A DNA stretch of 64,000 nucleotides, from assembly GCA_016709315.1 (NCBI GenBank), contig JADJMZ010000001.1, positions 558,001 through 622,000 of the forward strand, in the 5' to 3' direction. Each line of letters opens with the position of its first letter. The stretch's first letter is position 1. Of the stretch, positions 1-7,609 are shown in pieces. The position numbers and the translations under genes are program-made. The notes under the pieces were generated by a model. The model did not search any database. It was given only the letters and a program-made list of their open reading frames with translations, and was not told the origin of the DNA. This stretch comes from Ignavibacteria bacterium. GTDB lineage: Bacteria; Bacteroidota; Ignavibacteria; Tepidaquicellales; Tepidaquicellaceae.

Positions 1-57
1 AAATTGAAATGAATATGTGTGAAAACAAAAAAAACATTTTGACAAATTTGCGGGTTT

Positions 58-525
58 TCATTTAATTACTTTTTTTAAATTTTTAGATTTTTTGTTTCTT
101 ATTAATACATCTACTTTTTTAATTATTTTTCTTGATTGCTTGTAAGTCAGAATCCTGTCAGCGGCATTGAGAGTGCACCATTTGTAATTTATGATTTCTT
201 TGTTGTCAATCCTGATCTTGCTGGTCCCGGATTTTGCAATAAAATAACTTACAACCTTCCTTACTTTACTTTTATTTCTATCGTTGAAAAAATATTTTTC
301 CCTTGCAAGAATTTTTTTTGCAAGGAATTCAACTTCCTTTATCCCTGCCTCTTCAAATAATTCCCTTCTTGCAGTCTGAATGCTTGATTCATCTTTTTCC
401 TTATGTCCTTTTGCAAAAGACCAGTGACCTTTCTTATGCTTAACTATAAGATACTTTGTAGATCTCGGAAATTCAAAATAAACTATAACACCTATTGCTT
501 TGTCTTTTGTTGGTTGTGCCGGCAA
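58..525 (-). CDS. Nudix hydrolase (155 aa)
   Basis: Nudix-fold pyrophosphohydrolase, probably of the diadenosine tetraphosphatase-like group acting on nucleoside diphosphate-linked compounds in the cytoplasm. The Nudix box lies at about residues 40-62: Gly40, then Glu46, then RELFEEAGI, which holds the metal-binding glutamates. The preceding segment (KHKKGHWSFAKGH) is typical of Ap4A hydrolase-like members. The C-terminal 40 residues are very lysine-rich. It is transcribed on the same strand as, and 35 bp downstream of, mazG, so the two probably form a sanitation operon. The exact substrate cannot be read from the sequence. Confidence 0.9.
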   Translation of the reverse strand: MPAQPTKDKAIGVIVYFEFPRSTKYLIVKHKKGHWSFAKGHKEKDESSIQTARRELFEEAGIKEVEFLAKKILAREKYFFNDRNKSKVRKVVSYFIAKSGTSKIRIDNKEIINYKWCTLNAADRILTYKQSRKIIKKVDVLIRNKKSKNLKKVIK

Positions 526-560
526 TTATCTCCAGTAAAATTTTGTGTGTTTTAAATATA

Positions 561-1352
561 TTATTTTTTTGCCTGATTCCAGATCTCGTCCATTTCTTCT
601 AAGGTCATTTCTTCAAGCTCCCGGTTGTTTAATCTTGCATAATCCTCGATTTTATTGAATCTGTATTTAAATTTTCTTACAGTTCTTCTCAGAGCGTCTT
701 CTGGATTTATTTTTAAGAATCTCGAATAATTCACAATAGAAAACAAAAGGTCGCCAAGCTCATCTTCTATCTTATCATGCTCAGCTTCATTCTCGACGTT
801 TTGCTTCAGTTCATTCAGCTCTTCTAGTATTTTTTCAAACACAGGTTTTTCATCCATTTCCGTTGTCCCTGGTTTTCTCCAGTCAAATCCTGTCTTTGAA
901 GCTTTTTCCTGTATCCTGTATGCTTTAAGCAATGCCGGCAATTCCTCCGGAATACCGTCTGTCACTGATTTCCTTCCTTCATTTTTCTTCAGTCTTTCCC
1001 AGTTCTTTTTTACTTCTTCGCTGTCCGTAATCTTTTCATCACCGAAAACATGAGGATGTCTCGCAACAAGTTTTGCGGTTTCCGTTTCTATAACTTCCTT
1101 CAGTGAAAAATTATTTTCCTCTTCTGCAATGTTGGAATGAAAGACCACCTGCAGGAGAACATCTCCCAGCTCTTTCTTCAGTTCTTCCAAATTGTTTTCA
1201 TCAATGGCTTCCAGTGTTTCATATGTTTCTTCAAGAAGGCATCTCCTCAGTGATAAATGCGTCTGAATCCTGTCCCACGGACAGTCTTTCCTGAGCCGTT
1301 TTACAATATTTACAAATTCATCGAATTCTTTTAATGGATTTTCTTTTTTCAA
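561..1352 (-). CDS. mazG: Nucleoside triphosphate pyrophosphohydrolase MazG (263 aa)
   Basis: MazG hydrolyses (d)NTPs to the monophosphate and pyrophosphate, clearing non-canonical nucleotides and in some bacteria tempering the stringent response. Length (263 aa) fits the two-domain form. The first MazG domain holds LRKDCPWDRIQTHLSL near the N-terminus and metal-binding glutamates and aspartate in EETYE and ELGDVLLQ. The second domain repeats the pattern with EDELGDLLFSIVN near residue 200. The Nudix gene follows on the same strand. A copy of the window's AAACGTTTTGGAC motif (1459-1480) lies about 107 bp upstream and reads toward this gene. Confidence 0.95.
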   Translation of the reverse strand: MKKENPLKEFDEFVNIVKRLRKDCPWDRIQTHLSLRRCLLEETYETLEAIDENNLEELKKELGDVLLQVVFHSNIAEEENNFSLKEVIETETAKLVARHPHVFGDEKITDSEEVKKNWERLKKNEGRKSVTDGIPEELPALLKAYRIQEKASKTGFDWRKPGTTEMDEKPVFEKILEELNELKQNVENEAEHDKIEDELGDLLFSIVNYSRFLKINPEDALRRTVRKFKYRFNKIEDYARLNNRELEEMTLEEMDEIWNQAKK

Positions 1353-1458
1353 ATCTTGGGTTATGGTTAAAATAAGATAAAAGTTTTATAAGTTTTTATC
1401 AGTAGGAAAATTTTTCTTTCCGTGAATTACTCCGGGCAATGTTTTATACTGTATTTAT

Positions 1459-1480
1459 CCACAACAGTCCAAAACGTTTC
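1459..1480 (-). promoter_or_regulatory. AACGTTTTGGAC-type upstream motif, copy 1
   Basis: On the minus strand this reads AAACGTTTTGGACTGTTGTG. It is one of four related intergenic sites in the window (also 1756-1778, 33693-33712, 58139-58160). It contains the near-palindrome AAAACGTTTT and is followed by GGAC-G--TGTG. It sits about 107 bp before mazG and points toward it. Function is unknown; an operator or 5'-UTR element is an inference. Confidence 0.4.
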
Positions 1481-1594
1481 GGGTTAATTAAATAAAGTTA
1501 ATTATGAATACAATTTTAAACAGAATTCCCGGACATTTAAAACTATCCCTGGATTTCAATCAAATTTATAATTAAAAACAAAATAAAGCTTTTC

Positions 1595-1707
1595 TCTCAC
1601 AGATGGCACAGATTTTCACAGACACTCAGTTATACTATTAGCCGGTGTTCAAAAATTGAAGGAAAAATGCAGAGTCTAATCTGTGTTAATCTGAGTAATC
1701 TGTGAGA
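1595..1707. repeat. Inverted-repeat element (ATCTGTG family), 113 bp
   Basis: The left arm TCTCACAGATGGCACAGATT and the reverse complement of the right arm (TCTCACAGATTACTCAGATT) match over about 30 bp with a few mismatches, giving a long imperfect hairpin with an unrelated 50-bp centre. It lies in the 510-bp gap between mazG and the GntR gene, between two oppositely oriented copies of the AACGTTTTGGAC motif. It looks like a small non-autonomous palindromic element. The rest of this gap is AT-rich with no convincing gene. Confidence 0.6.
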
Positions 1708-1755
1708 AACAGGACTTTTGATTTACAATATAGTTTTGTTTTCGTGAATTAATAT

Positions 1756-1778
1756 TTAACGTTTTGGACGGAATGTGG
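1756..1778 (+). promoter_or_regulatory. AACGTTTTGGAC-type upstream motif, copy 2
   Basis: Reads TTAACGTTTTGGACGGAATG followed by TGG. It lies 85 bp before the GntR regulator start and is oriented toward it. A TAnnTTTG-like -7 box (TAGTTTTG, 1731-1738) lies 17 bp upstream, so the motif would fall at or just after a transcription start. Together with copy 1 it forms inverted ends around the 1595-1707 element, so a mobile-element origin is also possible. Confidence 0.4.
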
Positions 1779-1862
1779 CATTTATCAGGAATAATTAATT
1801 GCAAAATTGAATACAATTTATATTCTAAATAGCTTACATTAAACCTGATAATTATTTTGATC

Positions 1863-2489
1863 ATGCCAAAAACAGCTATCGAACAGCTTTCTGGAAATCT
1901 TCGTAAAGATATTATTCACGGGATCATCAAATCCGGCGAACACATCAAGGAAAAAGAAATTGCAGTTAAATACAAGGTCAGCAGAATCCCTGTCAGGGAA
2001 GCCCTGATGCAGCTTGAAAATGAAGGCTATCTGGTAAAGATTCCCAGAAAAGGTAATTTTGTCAGGTCACTGACCAGAAATTCAGTTGAAGAATCTTTAC
2101 TAATCTATGAAAATCTTGTACCTCTGATTCTTAAAGATGCTATTACAAAATACAGCAAAAAAACTTACAGAGATGTCGAAAAAATACTTAACAAGATTGA
2201 ATGCTCTGATGATTCACTTGAAATTACTGATCTGGTATGGGATTTCAAAAAAAAGGTTTTCGAAAAAACAAAATATATTCATATTTTCAGCATTGTTGAA
2301 AATGTATTTAAACAGAGCATGAGACTTGTCAGTATTCTGATCGAATCTATGGAGCAGAAGTCCTTTAATGTTTCCAGTTATAAAAAATTTATGAAACTTT
2401 GCAGCCAGAACAAAAAGACAGAAGCCATTAAAGTCTTCATGGATTTTCTGAAAATTGAAAGGAAACTTCTTATGGGAATGTTCAACTGA
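1863..2489 (+). CDS. GntR-family transcriptional regulator (208 aa)
   Basis: An N-terminal winged helix-turn-helix of the GntR type spans about residues 8-70; the diagnostic stretch is KEKEIAVKYKVSRIPVREAL, followed by the wing LVKIPRKGNFV. The C-terminal 140 residues are helical and resemble a FCD-type effector-binding domain, although its metal-binding histidines are not obvious, so the ligand is unknown. I chose the ATG at 1863; an in-frame TTG at 1857 is also possible. The next gene, alanine dehydrogenase, is 113 bp downstream on the same strand and could be a target, but has its own likely promoter. Confidence 0.85.
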   Translation: MPKTAIEQLSGNLRKDIIHGIIKSGEHIKEKEIAVKYKVSRIPVREALMQLENEGYLVKIPRKGNFVRSLTRNSVEESLLIYENLVPLILKDAITKYSKKTYRDVEKILNKIECSDDSLEITDLVWDFKKKVFEKTKYIHIFSIVENVFKQSMRLVSILIESMEQKSFNVSSYKKFMKLCSQNKKTEAIKVFMDFLKIERKLLMGMFN

Positions 2490-2542
2490 TCATTTCTTTT
2501 AAAAATATTTTTTCTTTGTTGAAGTTAATCAAATCAAAGTGA

Positions 2543-2574
2543 ATTGAATAACAAAAACTAATAGCGTATTTTTA
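2543..2574 (+). promoter_or_regulatory. Probable Bacteroidota-type promoter of ald
   Basis: ATTG (2543-2546), a 20-bp spacer, then TATTTTTA (2567-2574). This is one mismatch per box from the Bacteroidota consensus TTTG-N19/20-TAnnTTTG and is placed 29 bp before the ald start codon. Confidence 0.45.
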
Positions 2575-2602
2575 TTTATTCCAAAATATAAATAATAATT
2601 TC

Positions 2603-3715
2603 ATGAAAATAGGCGTACCTAAAGAAATTAAAACCAATGAAAACAGAGTAGCGCTTACTCCCGGCGGCGCAGAAGTCTTAAGAAGACACGGTCACAAAGT
2701 ATTTGTACTGACTGGCGCCGGTCTTGGAAGCGGGTTCTCCGATGCGGAATATAAAAAAGCAGGAGCTACAATTCTTAAAACCGCTAAGCAGGTTTTTGAT
2801 AATGCAGACATGATCATGAAAGTAAAAGAACCTATCAAATCTGAATATAATCTTATCAGAGAGAACCAGGTCGTGTTTACTTATTTTCATTTTGCATCTT
2901 CAAAAGATCTTACCGATGCAATGATGAAAAATAAATGCATAGCTATAGCTTATGAAACTGTTCAGAAAGAAGACGGCTCTCTGCCTTTGCTGATACCAAT
3001 GAGTGAAGTAGCAGGCAGAATGGCTCCGCAGGAAGGCGCAAAATATCTCGAAAGAACAATGGGAGGAAGAGGCGTCCTGCTTGGAGGAGTTCCGGGAACT
3101 GAACCTTCTGAAGTAGTAGTGCTCGGAGGAGGAATTGTCGGCACAAACGCTGCAAAAATTGCCGCAGGTTTCGGTGCAAAAGTTACTATAATGGACAACA
3201 ACCTTTACAGATTAAGATATCTCGATGATGTAATGCCGAAAAATGTAACAACTATGATGAGCAATCCTCACAATATCAGAGCTGCGATTCAGAAAGCAGA
3301 CCTTGTCATTGGAGCGGTTTTGATTGCCGGCGCAAAAGCTCCGAAACTTATAACAAAAGATATGCTGAAGTTAATGAAAAAAGCTTCTGTTGTCGTTGAT
3401 GTATCGGTTGATCAGGGCGGCTGTATTGAAACCTGCAGACCAACTACGCATGAAAATCCAACTTATGTAGTCAATGATGTCGTTCATTACTGCGTTGCGA
3501 ATATGCCTGGCGCTGTTCCGTTTACATCTACTATAGCTTTGACAAATTCGACGCTCCCTTATGCTGTAGAGCTTGCAAATAAAGGATGGCACAAAGCCTG
3601 CGTTGAAAATGAAGAGCTGAAACTCGGATTGAATATGATCTCCGGAGAAATAGTTTATAAAGGTGTTGCAGACGCTTTCAAATACAAATTTAAAGATGTT
3701 AACAGCATGCTTTAG
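2603..3715 (+). CDS. ald: Alanine dehydrogenase (370 aa)
   Basis: Cytoplasmic NAD-dependent enzyme that reversibly deaminates L-alanine to pyruvate and ammonia. The length is normal for the family. The N-terminus MKIGVPKEIKTNENRVALTP is canonical. The catalytic residues Lys75 (MKVKEPIKSE) and His96 (TYFHFASS) are present, and the Rossmann motif GGGIVGTNAAKIAAGFGAKV lies near residues 174-193, followed by the adenosine-binding Asp in IMDNN. A strong terminator follows immediately, so the gene is probably monocistronic. The upstream GntR gene is a candidate regulator by position only. Confidence 0.97.
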   Translation: MKIGVPKEIKTNENRVALTPGGAEVLRRHGHKVFVLTGAGLGSGFSDAEYKKAGATILKTAKQVFDNADMIMKVKEPIKSEYNLIRENQVVFTYFHFASSKDLTDAMMKNKCIAIAYETVQKEDGSLPLLIPMSEVAGRMAPQEGAKYLERTMGGRGVLLGGVPGTEPSEVVVLGGGIVGTNAAKIAAGFGAKVTIMDNNLYRLRYLDDVMPKNVTTMMSNPHNIRAAIQKADLVIGAVLIAGAKAPKLITKDMLKLMKKASVVVDVSVDQGGCIETCRPTTHENPTYVVNDVVHYCVANMPGAVPFTSTIALTNSTLPYAVELANKGWHKACVENEELKLGLNMISGEIVYKGVADAFKYKFKDVNSML

Positions 3716-3741
3716 TTTTTAAATATTTTTATTTTTATATC

Positions 3742-3790
3742 AACCTCCGTTAGTTTGAAAATTTTTTGTCAGATTAACGGAGGTTTTTTT
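3742..3790 (+). terminator. Rho-independent terminator after ald
   Basis: An 11-bp perfect stem AACCTCCGTTA / TAACGGAGGTT (3742-3752 with 3775-3785) runs directly into a T tract. Confidence 0.9.
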
Positions 3791-3829
3791 ATGGTTGGAA
3801 ATATTTTATTTTAGCTAAACATATTAAAA

Positions 3830-5296
3830 ATGAAAAACTCAAAACTCATTTCGCTTCTGAAATCATTTTCTGAAAATGAAATAAAAGAATTCAGAAAGTT
3901 TATTGACTCTCCCTTTTTTAACAAAGAAGGAAAATATGTACTGCGTTTTTACAATGAAGTCAGAAAATATTATCCTGAATTTACAAATTCAAATCTTGAA
4001 AGGAAAAATATTTTTGAAAAATTGTATCCGGGGAAGTTTTACGATGATGTAATTATGAGAAAACTTTCGTCTTCACTGCAGAGACTTGCAGAGGAATATC
4101 TCAACTATGTTTATTTCAGATCGAGCGGATATGCAAAAGATCTGATGAATCTCCGGATGCTCCGTGAACGCAGACTGGTCAGCCAGTTTGAACTGAAGGC
4201 GGAAGAACTTGAAACATCATTTACCGAAAAGAAGCATCAGATTGACATAGATTATTTCCGTAACAGATTCCGCCTCGAAATTGAAAAGATAAATTATTAC
4301 ATGGACTTCAACAGTCTTGTAAAACAGCAGCAAAATTCGCTTCAGAAAATTCAGGGCTATATAGTTTTTGATGCACTTATTAACATATTGGATATTGCTT
4401 ATAACATTCTTGTTGGTCTGAACACAATGTATTCAGGCAAAGCAAATGTTGTTTTGAAAATAATTGATATACTTGATCTTGAAAAAGTTTCGGCAATGTT
4501 AAAAAAAGAGTCGCCGGATCTGTTTCCTGTTTTTGAACTTTTCTATCTGAGATATTTGAGCATGCTGAAATTTGATGAAGAAACATACAAAAAATATAAA
4601 AAAACGGCATACAAAAATCTGGATTCTTACAACAGGGAAAACAGATTTACAATAATGGTCAGTCTTCAAAATTTCTGCATAACAAAGTTTGTAAAAGGAG
4701 AGAGAAAATTCGCTTTCGAACTTCATGAGATACATAAAGAGATGCTGAACAAGGGCTTGCTGATTAATGAAACGAACGGTTACATGAATATGAACAGTTT
4801 CAGAAACATAATCCTTACCGCGCAGTTTGTCGGCAAACATTCATGGATGGAAAAGTTTATCCGCGATCACGAAATTAATATTCTTCCTGAGCAGCGTGAA
4901 AGCCTCTCTGCATGGGCAAGAGCTTCTGTTTATTATTCAGACGGAAAATTCAATGAAGCATTAAAAGAACTTCAGAGCGTAAAGAATGATCACTATCTTA
5001 CAAAGCATGATATCAAACTTCTTCTTATGAAAATTTTTTATGAACTTAAGGACTATGAAACAGCGATCTCATTTGCGGATACTTACAGGAAGATGGTGGA
5101 GAACGATAAGACATATTCAGACATTCATAAAAACTCTCATAAGAATTTTGCAATATTTTATTCAAAATTCATAAAACTTGTTGCCAATAATATTTTTTCA
5201 GAATTTCCTTTTTTAAAAGCGGAAATTGAAAAATCGGTTTGCAATTCCAAAGAATGGCTGATTGAAAAAATAAATAAGCAAATAAAAAAGACCTGA
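3830..5296 (+). CDS. Conserved helical protein of unknown function, paralogue A (488 aa)
   Basis: I do not recognise a named domain. The protein has no signal peptide or membrane segment, is charged and looks all-helical; the C-terminal third resembles TPR-like repeats (for example FNEALKELQSV and DYETAISFADTYRKM). It is a clear paralogue of the protein at 46926-48392: the two have exactly the same length and share the N-terminal pattern LKSF-ENEIKEFRKF-DSPF, an FRNIIL block near residue 325 and the H-IKLLLMKIFYELKDYE block near residue 390. A cytoplasmic scaffold or regulator is a guess. A terminator hairpin overlaps the stop codon. Confidence 0.8.
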   Translation: MKNSKLISLLKSFSENEIKEFRKFIDSPFFNKEGKYVLRFYNEVRKYYPEFTNSNLERKNIFEKLYPGKFYDDVIMRKLSSSLQRLAEEYLNYVYFRSSGYAKDLMNLRMLRERRLVSQFELKAEELETSFTEKKHQIDIDYFRNRFRLEIEKINYYMDFNSLVKQQQNSLQKIQGYIVFDALINILDIAYNILVGLNTMYSGKANVVLKIIDILDLEKVSAMLKKESPDLFPVFELFYLRYLSMLKFDEETYKKYKKTAYKNLDSYNRENRFTIMVSLQNFCITKFVKGERKFAFELHEIHKEMLNKGLLINETNGYMNMNSFRNIILTAQFVGKHSWMEKFIRDHEINILPEQRESLSAWARASVYYSDGKFNEALKELQSVKNDHYLTKHDIKLLLMKIFYELKDYETAISFADTYRKMVENDKTYSDIHKNSHKNFAIFYSKFIKLVANNIFSEFPFLKAEIEKSVCNSKEWLIEKINKQIKKT

Positions 5297-5330
5297 CAGA
5301 TTTCATTGCTGATAATATCCTGTCAGGTCT
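5286..5330 (-). terminator. Terminator for the 5351 gene, overlapping the end of the convergent gene
   Basis: An 11-bp perfect stem AGACCTGACAG (5289-5299) / CTGTCAGGTCT (5320-5330); on the minus strand it is followed by TTTTTTATT. It may also stop transcription from the plus strand. Confidence 0.75.
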
Positions 5331-5350
5331 GCATTTGCCGGAGACAACTG

Positions 5351-5878
5351 CTATTTGTTCCTCGTGAACTTTGATACATCCTCAAAAGGAATTTCCTTTC
5401 CGTCCTGAGTTTTATAATGTCCTTTCCTTGTAACTATCATCATCTTATCCCTGAATTCGTAAGTATTGTCTGAATGATAAAACGGAGAGTTTTCCGTTAT
5501 CTGCATTTTATCTCCGGAAATTGTCCCTTCACCCGCAGATGCATTCCCTGCACCCCAGACATCAAACCACCATGTTTTAACTTTACCGCTTGCATCTATT
5601 CCGTAAATTCCCAGACCCTGATAGATGTCTTCAGCATTGTCTTTATTCTGCGAAGAATAATTTATTACAATAAACTGGTGATTAATGTCCCACTTAATCT
5701 CTACATTTTCTTTATGGATCTTTCCGTTTATTAAGTTCTCTCCCGATGAATTCCCGACCATTCCATCAAAGAATTCATTCTCGAGAGGTTTCGGCGGCAT
5801 CATACCCTGCGAATATGATAATCCCGATGTTAAAAAAATTAAAGCTGCGATTGCGATGAAAAGTTTTGCGTGTTTCAT
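5351..5878 (-). CDS. Exported protein resembling DUF1579 (175 aa)
   Basis: A signal peptide covers about residues 1-24 (FIAIAALIFLTSGLSYSQ), so the product is exported. The mature part is a compact beta-rich domain that resembles the DUF1579 protein at 58248: a mass-measurement-like fold with KTWWFDVWGAG in the middle and a C-terminal strand built on KEIPFEDVSKFTRNK. No catalytic residues can be assigned. An exact Bacteroidota promoter (5939-5970) and a good Shine-Dalgarno (AAAAGGAGA about 10 bp before the ATG) support this start. It is monocistronic, ending at a hairpin terminator. Confidence 0.75.
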   Translation of the reverse strand: MKHAKLFIAIAALIFLTSGLSYSQGMMPPKPLENEFFDGMVGNSSGENLINGKIHKENVEIKWDINHQFIVINYSSQNKDNAEDIYQGLGIYGIDASGKVKTWWFDVWGAGNASAGEGTISGDKMQITENSPFYHSDNTYEFRDKMMIVTRKGHYKTQDGKEIPFEDVSKFTRNK

Positions 5879-5938
5879 TTGTGTTGTCTCCTTTTGGTTT
5901 AGTTAAATTTATTTTAAGTTGTTTAAAAAATTTCTTTA

Positions 5939-5970
5939 CAAAATTACTAACAGTTGAATGTGATTGCAAA
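5939..5970 (-). promoter_or_regulatory. Bacteroidota-type promoter (TTTG-N20-TAATTTTG)
   Basis: On the minus strand TTTG (5970-5967), a 20-bp spacer and TAATTTTG (5946-5939) match the Bacteroidota primary sigma factor consensus exactly. It drives the exported protein gene starting at 5878, giving a leader of about 55 nt. Confidence 0.75.
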
Positions 5971-6135
5971 GAAAGATTTCCTGATTTGTGAGGAAGTTTT
6001 AAGCGGTAAAAATAATTATGCATTCATACCGGTAATAATGACTGGAAATATTTATCATTCTGAAACTCAGATTTCTTATCAGTTTTTTAAATTGTTACAC
6101 TAAATTTATTTGAGTAATTTATAAAAATTAATAAA

Positions 6136-6363
6136 ATGAAAAATATACAACTTGAACTTCCCGATTCTTTAAACCTGGATGAATCTGAAGTTAAGCTGAT
6201 ATTAGCTGCAAAATTATTCGAGCAAGGCAGATTATCACTTGGTAAAGCAGCGGAGCTTTCAGGATACAATAAAAGAGAATTTACCGAATTAATAGGAAAA
6301 CTAAACATTTCGCTATTTAACTACCCGCCTTCTGAACTTTCCAAAGATGTAAAAAATGCATAA
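6136..6363 (+). CDS. UPF0175-family antitoxin (75 aa)
   Basis: Small helix-turn-helix-like protein of the UPF0175 group, usually the antitoxin or regulator paired with DUF3368 PIN-like toxins. The hallmark is LAAKLFEQGRLSLGKAAELSGYNKREF, seen here around residues 27-53. The stop codon overlaps the start of the next gene by 8 bp, the usual translational coupling of such modules. No upstream operator palindrome was identified. Confidence 0.85.
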   Translation: MKNIQLELPDSLNLDESEVKLILAAKLFEQGRLSLGKAAELSGYNKREFTELIGKLNISLFNYPPSELSKDVKNA

Positions 6364-6813
6364 GACAATTGTGTCTGATACAAGTTGTTTTATTGTTTTA
6401 GATAACATCGGTGAATTAGAAATACTTAAGCTTTCTTATGGAAATATATTGACAACGCAAGATGTTGCTGATGAGTTTGGTAAAGGATTACCTCAATGGG
6501 TTGAAAAAAATCACCTTTGGACAAGCAATTTCAGAAAGAACATGAGTTGGAGCTTGGCAAAGGAGAAGCTAGTGCTATTGCTTTAGCAGTGGAGATAAAA
6601 GATTGCACAGTAATTCTTGATGATCTCAAAGCCAGAAATATTGCAGAAAAATTAAAGTTGGATATTACCGGAACGATAGGTGTTATCATAAAAGCAAAAA
6701 ACAAAAATATTATCCCTTCAATAAAGCCATATTTACAAAAACTTAAAAACACCGATTTCAGATTGTCTTCGATTTTGGAAGAACTTGCTCTTCGTGAATC
6801 CGGTGAAATATAA
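6356..6813 (+). pseudogene. DUF3368 PIN-like toxin broken by a single-base frameshift
   Basis: Two overlapping frames encode the halves of one DUF3368 (PIN-like ribonuclease) protein. Frame one (6356 onward) gives the N-terminus with the catalytic-type Asp in IVSDTSCFIVLDNIGEL and continues to GLPQWVEK. The other frame gives GKGEASAIALAVEIKD, ILDDLKARNIA and TGTIGVI, the conserved C-terminal half, and ends at 6813. Restoring one A in the A7 run at 6504-6510 joins them as a normal protein of about 152 aa. The toxin is therefore inactive unless slippage or a sequencing error is involved. Confidence 0.8.
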
Positions 6814-7005
6814 AATTACTTTTAGAATATTAAGACTGCTATCATAAAGTTTGAAATAAAAAGATTTGATTTTTTGAGGTAAAATACTTTAAATTAAGAA
6901 TTGAATACAAAAGTAGATTTACTTTCAACAAAAGCAATAAAAGATCTAATCAAAAATGATATTTTGAAACAGGCAATTTATATTTAAATTTTAATACCGC
7001 ATTAA

Positions 7006-7209
7006 ATGACAGACATCCAATTAATTAAACAAATAAATTCTCTTCCAAAAGAATTAAAAAAGGAAGTTAATGACTTTGTGGAATTTTTAAATAATAAGGC
7101 GAAATCTCAGAAGAAAATCAGACAAAGAAAATTTGGATATGCAAAGGGCTTTTTCAAGATGAGTCCTGATTTCAATAAACCTCTTGCCGATTTTAAAGAA
7201 TATATGTGA
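7006..7209 (+). CDS. DUF2281-type antitoxin (67 aa)
   Basis: Short protein starting with a helical segment (IQLIKQINSLPKELKKEVND followed by FVEFL) typical of DUF2281 VapB-like antitoxins, with a basic middle and a C-terminal FGYAKGFFKMSPDF-KPLADF tail that is the usual toxin-wrapping extension. The PIN toxin starts one base after its stop codon, so the pair is a type II module. It lies 192 bp after the UPF0175/DUF3368 module, making two toxin-antitoxin loci in a row. Confidence 0.85.
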   Translation: MTDIQLIKQINSLPKELKKEVNDFVEFLNNKAKSQKKIRQRKFGYAKGFFKMSPDFNKPLADFKEYM

Positions 7210-7210
7210 A

Positions 7211-7597
7211 ATGAATTTATTGTTAGATACGCATGCATTTATTTGGTTTATAAACGGAGACAATGACTTACCAAAACAAATTATTAGTAAGATAATTGAT
7301 ATTAATAACAAGTGCTACGTAAGTGTTGCAAGTTTATGGGAAATAGCTATTAAAATTTCTCTGGGTAAGCTTACTATTAAAGAAGATTTCAATAATTTAT
7401 TTGATTTCATTAATGACAATGAAATGGAAATCCTTCCAATATCAATGCTGCATTTGCAAAAATTGTTAAAATTAAAATATTATCATCGAGACCCCTTTGA
7501 CAGAATAATAATTTCTCAGGGAATTTCAGAAAATTTTCAAATTGTTACTAACGATAAAAATTTTGAAGATTATAATGTAAAAATTATTTGGAAATAA
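7211..7597 (+). CDS. vapC: PIN-domain ribonuclease toxin, VapC type (128 aa)
   Basis: Metal-dependent RNase toxin. The acidic residues of the PIN active site are visible: Asp in NLLLDTHAFIW, Glu in VASLWEIAIK, Asp in HRDPFDRIII and Asp in IVTNDKNFEDY. Length (128 aa) is normal. I chose the ATG at 7211, one base after the antitoxin stop; an upstream in-frame ATG at 7184 would overlap the antitoxin and add nine residues not expected in the family. The toxin appears intact, unlike its DUF3368 neighbour. Confidence 0.9.
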   Translation: MNLLLDTHAFIWFINGDNDLPKQIISKIIDINNKCYVSVASLWEIAIKISLGKLTIKEDFNNLFDFINDNEMEILPISMLHLQKLLKLKYYHRDPFDRIIISQGISENFQIVTNDKNFEDYNVKIIWK

Positions 7598-7609
7598 ATA
7601 AATTAATTA

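Noticed and set aside
136..360. Open frame on the plus strand across the Nudix gene
   Set aside because: Antisense shadow of the well-supported Nudix protein; no family resemblance.
6356..6813. Programmed ribosomal frameshifting in the DUF3368 gene
   Set aside because: There is an A7 run but no accompanying stimulatory structure was seen, and a simple one-base loss explains it better.
6901..6987. Short TTG-initiated frame between the two toxin-antitoxin modules
   Set aside because: 28 lysine-rich codons in AT-rich DNA with no recognisable relation to a known protein.
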